Source: HXMU1420-13 sp024742815
GTDB lineage: Bacteria > Bacteroidota > Rhodothermia > Balneolales > Balneolaceae
Assembly: GCA_024742815.1 (NCBI GenBank)
Contig: JANSXX010000009.1
Coordinates: forward strand, 84,709-148,708
Length of the DNA: 64,000 nt
Direction: 5' to 3'
Shown: one piece after another, positions 61,350 through 64,000 of the stretch
Layout: the number at the start of each line of letters is the position of its first letter
Numbering within the stretch: the first letter of the stretch is position 1
Program-made: the position numbers and the translations under genes
The notes under the pieces: generated by a model
Seen by the model: only the letters and a program-made list of their open reading frames with translations
Databases searched by the model: none
What the model was told of the DNA's origin: nothing

Positions 61350-61412
61350 TATTGGTGAGTTTGTGAACCCATAAGGTACACAGCAAAAAGGAAAAGCGTA
61401 ATTAACTTGCTG

Positions 61413-63263
61413 TTATACTACCAATCGAAGAGTTGGGCGCTCTAATCGAATTTGTTTGATGCGGAATTCTTCATCTTTAAAGCCCTTTAATTCGATCTGA
61501 TTTTCTTTTACAAAGAGATGATCCTTTTTCTTCGCCAGATATAATTGCACATCTGGATGATCAAAAACGGCTTCAGAGATAATGATTTCTTTTTCTTTAG
61601 CGATGTCAACCAAACGAGCTGCAATATTTACGGTAGTGCCGAAATAATCGGTTCTATCATTTAAATTTACGGTTGTACAATCGCCGTAGTGGATACCGGC
61701 TTTAATTTTAAACGAATCTCCAATACCTGTTGAGCCGGTAAAAATCTGCTGTATTCTTTCCACTGCTTTTAATGCAGAAACCGGTTCACGGAAAACAGCC
61801 ATTACCGAATCACCAATGGTTTTAACGATTCCTCCGCGCTCCTCAGCAATAATTTGCTGAATTATTTTAAAGTGGCTCATCACTCTGCCAATGGCAAATT
61901 CGTCGCCCTCATTTCTGTATAACTCAGTCGAGTTCATCAAATCGGTGAACAACATTGTAACTTCGCTTGCTTTGGCGTTGGTGCCTTCCTTTAGTGTTTC
62001 TCGAGGAAAGAGCGAACGAAAGTCATGGGCGGAACCCACCTCACTGGCATAAGTAGCTTCCTGTTTCCAATCTTTCTTTTCGATAAAAGCCACTTGCTTA
62101 CGAGAAGAATTATTCACTAATGTGATGTTTGGCGTTGTTGAAACCTCAACTTCCTGTCCGTTAAAGTCATCGTCGGTAATTACCAAGGAAAAGGTATCAA
62201 TACCATCTTCACGGGCATGAAGTACCAAATGTCCTTTATGGTTGTTGCTTTTAAAAAGGTAGGTACCTTCTTCGAGCTTCACATCGAGATACTTTTCTTC
62301 ACCTAAGGTTAGGAAATGCTGCGATAGTTTATGGGGAGTTGAGTTGGGATCGCCAAAAGAGTATTTACGGTGTGATATTTTTCGGATAAGAGGATGCGGA
62401 GTAAACACCATGTGTGTGTTCGTGTTAAAATCCAGCTCAAAATCCAGATCACATTCTTCACAAAAATGGGTCGTGCGAATTTCTTTGAGTTTTCGAACAG
62501 TATACTTGGGCGATTTACAGTTTGGGCAGCATACATCCCAATTGAAATCCAGCAGATCCAGTTTCGCAGCGTGTAAGAATACATTTAACACCGAATATTT
62601 CTTTTCACCCCAATATTCAGCCAAGTGAAAAGGATGAATTCGTATTAAATCCTCGTCGTCTGCTTTAGTAATGTATTGAATCAAGTGGTTGATAATTCGC
62701 TTTCTCTTCGTTTCTGCAACAAGAGCTTTGGTAATCCTACTTATTCTAGATTCCGCACCACGAACAAGTGGTTTCTTATTGTTGATTTCATAGCGTAGCA
62801 ATTGTTGCGTAGCGCATTTATCATATTCTTTGAGAATGCGGAAATACCGAAGCTTTAAAATTTTTTCGATATAAAAATTAGCAAGAAAGAATAAGCGTTC
62901 TTTAGCAGGAGTAAGCCAAATACGCGTGTTAAGTAACGTTCCTTCAGCGTTCGGCTTTAATTCAACCTGATAGCGAAGTTGTTTAATGATCCCCACTTTG
63001 TAATAACGGGTTGTTCCAAACCGATATGGTTTTTCCCAGAAGTAAGGTTCTTGCTCCCAAAGAGAATAGGAACTCAAGCGCGAATTTGTTACTTCGATAT
63101 AACCTTTGGGTGCCGAACGAGTGAGTTGCGTACGTTTTACAGAAGGAGCTCCCATCAACCTGAAAATCTGGTTGGTATCAGAAATAAATGGCCACAATTG
63201 CTCTGGCGTAGCAGCTAATTGTATCGACCAATTGAATAGCCTTTGTTGTCCTTCGTTTTTCAA
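61413..63263 (-). CDS. Class III adenylate/guanylate cyclase with SRPBCC-like and zinc-ribbon N-region
   Basis: A 616-residue protein. Residues of about 1-170 resemble an SRPBCC/polyketide-cyclase-like domain (WPFISDTNQIFRLMG, GYIEVTNSRLSSYS). Residues of about 240-275 hold a zinc ribbon (CCPNCKSP then HFCEECD), the DUF5939-type region seen before cyclases. Residues of about 430-600 are the cyclase: metal Asp in LFTDLMNSTEL and in KTIGDSVMAVF, plus DYFGTTVNIAARL. It should make cAMP or cGMP in the cytoplasm. Transcribed alone and divergent from ndk. Confidence 0.9.
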   Translation of the reverse strand: MKNEGQQRLFNWSIQLAATPEQLWPFISDTNQIFRLMGAPSVKRTQLTRSAPKGYIEVTNSRLSSYSLWEQEPYFWEKPYRFGTTRYYKVGIIKQLRYQVELKPNAEGTLLNTRIWLTPAKERLFFLANFYIEKILKLRYFRILKEYDKCATQQLLRYEINNKKPLVRGAESRISRITKALVAETKRKRIINHLIQYITKADDEDLIRIHPFHLAEYWGEKKYSVLNVFLHAAKLDLLDFNWDVCCPNCKSPKYTVRKLKEIRTTHFCEECDLDFELDFNTNTHMVFTPHPLIRKISHRKYSFGDPNSTPHKLSQHFLTLGEEKYLDVKLEEGTYLFKSNNHKGHLVLHAREDGIDTFSLVITDDDFNGQEVEVSTTPNITLVNNSSRKQVAFIEKKDWKQEATYASEVGSAHDFRSLFPRETLKEGTNAKASEVTMLFTDLMNSTELYRNEGDEFAIGRVMSHFKIIQQIIAEERGGIVKTIGDSVMAVFREPVSALKAVERIQQIFTGSTGIGDSFKIKAGIHYGDCTTVNLNDRTDYFGTTVNIAARLVDIAKEKEIIISEAVFDHPDVQLYLAKKKDHLFVKENQIELKGFKDEEFRIKQIRLERPTLRLVV

Positions 63264-63294
63264 AATTGGTTACACTACTTTATGACTTAACCCG

Positions 63295-63302
63295 TATCTT
63301 TG
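63295..63302 (+). promoter_or_regulatory. Possible -7 promoter element of ndk
   Basis: TATCTTTG fits the Bacteroidota -7 motif TAnnTTTG and lies 60 bases before the ndk start. A matching -33 TTG at the usual distance was not found, so this is weak. Confidence 0.35.
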
Positions 63303-63362
63303 TCGCTGTTTTGAAGAGGGATTCCTCATTTAAGTGTTACAAAATTTTAATATAAGTAAACA

Positions 63363-63794
63363 ATGGCAATAGAAAGAACATTAACTATTCTAAAACCTGA
63401 TTGTGTTCGCAAAGGGTTGATCGGAGAAGTAACAAAACGTATTCAGGATGCGGGTTTTAAAATCCTGGCCATGAAATTAACTCGACTAACAGCTGATACT
63501 GCCGGTGGTTTTTATGCTGTACATAAAGAGCGTCCATTTTTTGGTGAGTTGGTAGAATTTATGAGCAGTGGTGCATGTGTGCCAATGATTCTCGAAAAGG
63601 ATAATGCAATTGCAGATTTCAGAACCTTAATTGGAGCTACCAATCCTGCAGATGCCGAGCCGGGTACCATCCGTGCAGACTTTGCTGATTCTGTGGGCGA
63701 AAATATCATTCACGGTTCAGATTCAGTAGAAAATGGTAAAATCGAAGCGGCTTACTTTTTTGCCGAATCAGAAGTGGTAGCTAACAACAGTTAA
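63363..63794 (+). CDS. ndk: Nucleoside diphosphate kinase
   Basis: A 143-residue enzyme that transfers the terminal phosphate between nucleoside tri- and diphosphates. Signatures are ERTLTILKPDCVRKGLIG, and the active-site His in GENIIHGSDSVE. Full family length; a clear terminator follows. Confidence 0.97.
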   Translation: MAIERTLTILKPDCVRKGLIGEVTKRIQDAGFKILAMKLTRLTADTAGGFYAVHKERPFFGELVEFMSSGACVPMILEKDNAIADFRTLIGATNPADAEPGTIRADFADSVGENIIHGSDSVENGKIEAAYFFAESEVVANNS

Positions 63795-63819
63795 TCATTT
63801 CACATAAAGTATTTTATCT

Positions 63820-63854
63820 AAGCCTTGCACTATGTTAGTGTAAGGCTTTTTTTT
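63820..63854 (+). terminator. Terminator after ndk
   Basis: AAGCCTTGCAC (63820-63830) pairs with GTGTAAGGCTT (63838-63848), one wobble/mismatch, then a T-tract. Confidence 0.9.
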
Positions 63855-63860
63855 GAGGAT

Positions 63861-64000
63861 TGTCTTGTCCTGAAATATGTTGACACAAATTAGACTTAAA
63901 AATGTCAACACAAAAAGGAACAAAGACTAAGCGCAGTCAGCGCGATTACACGATGGGCTTTAAATTATCGGTGGTCGAACAAGTAGAACAAGGCCACTAT
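63861..64000 (+). mobile_element. Left end of an insertion sequence (IS3-like), cut by the window
   Basis: Position 63902 starts an open frame reading MSTQKGTKTKRSQRD then YTMGFKLSVVEQVEQGHY, the N-terminus of an OrfA-type transposase helix-turn-helix. The 40 bases before it resemble an IS end, but the exact boundary (about 63861) and the right end cannot be fixed. It lies just downstream of the ndk terminator. Confidence 0.65.
63902..64000 (+). CDS. Transposase OrfA-like, 5' part
   Basis: Thirty-three codons of an OrfA-type transposase N-terminus; the frame is open to the end of the window. The motif FKLSVVEQVEQGHY is a typical first helix of the IS3-family helix-turn-helix in Bacteroidota. 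The rest lies outside. Confidence 0.7.
   Translation, partial: MSTQKGTKTKRSQRDYTMGFKLSVVEQVEQGHY

Noticed and set aside
1..64000. CRISPR arrays
   Set aside because: No evenly spaced direct repeats with unique spacers were seen; tandem repeats present have a 7-nt period without spacers.

Overview
The window reads as chromosome of a marine-type member of the Balneolales/Rhodothermota (the wider Bacteroidota relatives). The basis is: two proteins with a C-terminal type IX secretion sorting domain of the NYPNPFNP type (10910-12520 and 54925-57189), paired DUF1800/DUF1501 genes, a DnaE carrying its own N-terminal exonuclease, an IS with a Bacteroidota-like transposase start at the right edge, and few strong Shine-Dalgarno sites. 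No rRNA, tRNA or CRISPR array was seen. The species assignment is inference.

Layout. 1-5024: 3' part of glycine decarboxylase, a secreted M20 peptidase and a secreted S9 peptidase. 5098-5590: a small element made of a GxxExxY gene between 37-nt inverted repeats. 5588-8863 (minus): a glutamine-synthetase-like ligase, a kinase-like protein and a HAD phosphatase, probably one operon. 8918-15457: a lipoprotein, the DUF1800/DUF1501 pair, OsmC, an LpxH-like phosphoesterase with a glycosyltransferase, and DinB. 15517-19574: a sulfur module (GntR regulator with a 24-bp palindromic operator, two YeeE/YedE transporter halves, a persulfide-dioxygenase/rhodanese fusion and a TauE-type exporter). 19656-30607: an amino-acid permease, a DUF5916 outer-membrane protein, an orphan VapB antitoxin, Tag, PEP carboxylase, a branched-chain aminotransferase, a RelBE-like toxin-antitoxin pair coupled to a fluoride channel, and a GhrA-type dehydrogenase.

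30692-36173 is the accessory hot spot. It holds a umuDC operon in which umuD has lost both catalytic residues. An S23-type four-helix-bundle gene between 28-nt inverted repeats has been inserted between umuD and umuC. Next to it is a very AT-rich 1039-residue protein that joins a calcineurin-like phosphoesterase to a STAND/NACHT-type NTPase, and this is the best candidate for an uncharacterised anti-phage system here.

36361-64000 is mostly housekeeping: exonuclease-DnaE, thioredoxin, an RND efflux operon, an RsbW-like kinase, a PiT-like membrane protein, an HNH nuclease, a DsrE-like protein, a glycosidase, MnmA, a DUF4412 protein, a four-CHRD-domain secreted protein, an ECF sigma/anti-sigma pair, a DUF255 thioredoxin protein, methylglyoxal synthase, an adenylate/guanylate cyclase, nucleoside diphosphate kinase and the start of an IS.

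Two patterns recur across the window. Two unrelated small ORF families (GxxExxY and S23/four-helix bundle) sit inside the same kind of inverted-repeat frame. Short tandem repeats with a 7-nt period and unrelated unit sequences occur at six places, one of them inside a coding sequence.
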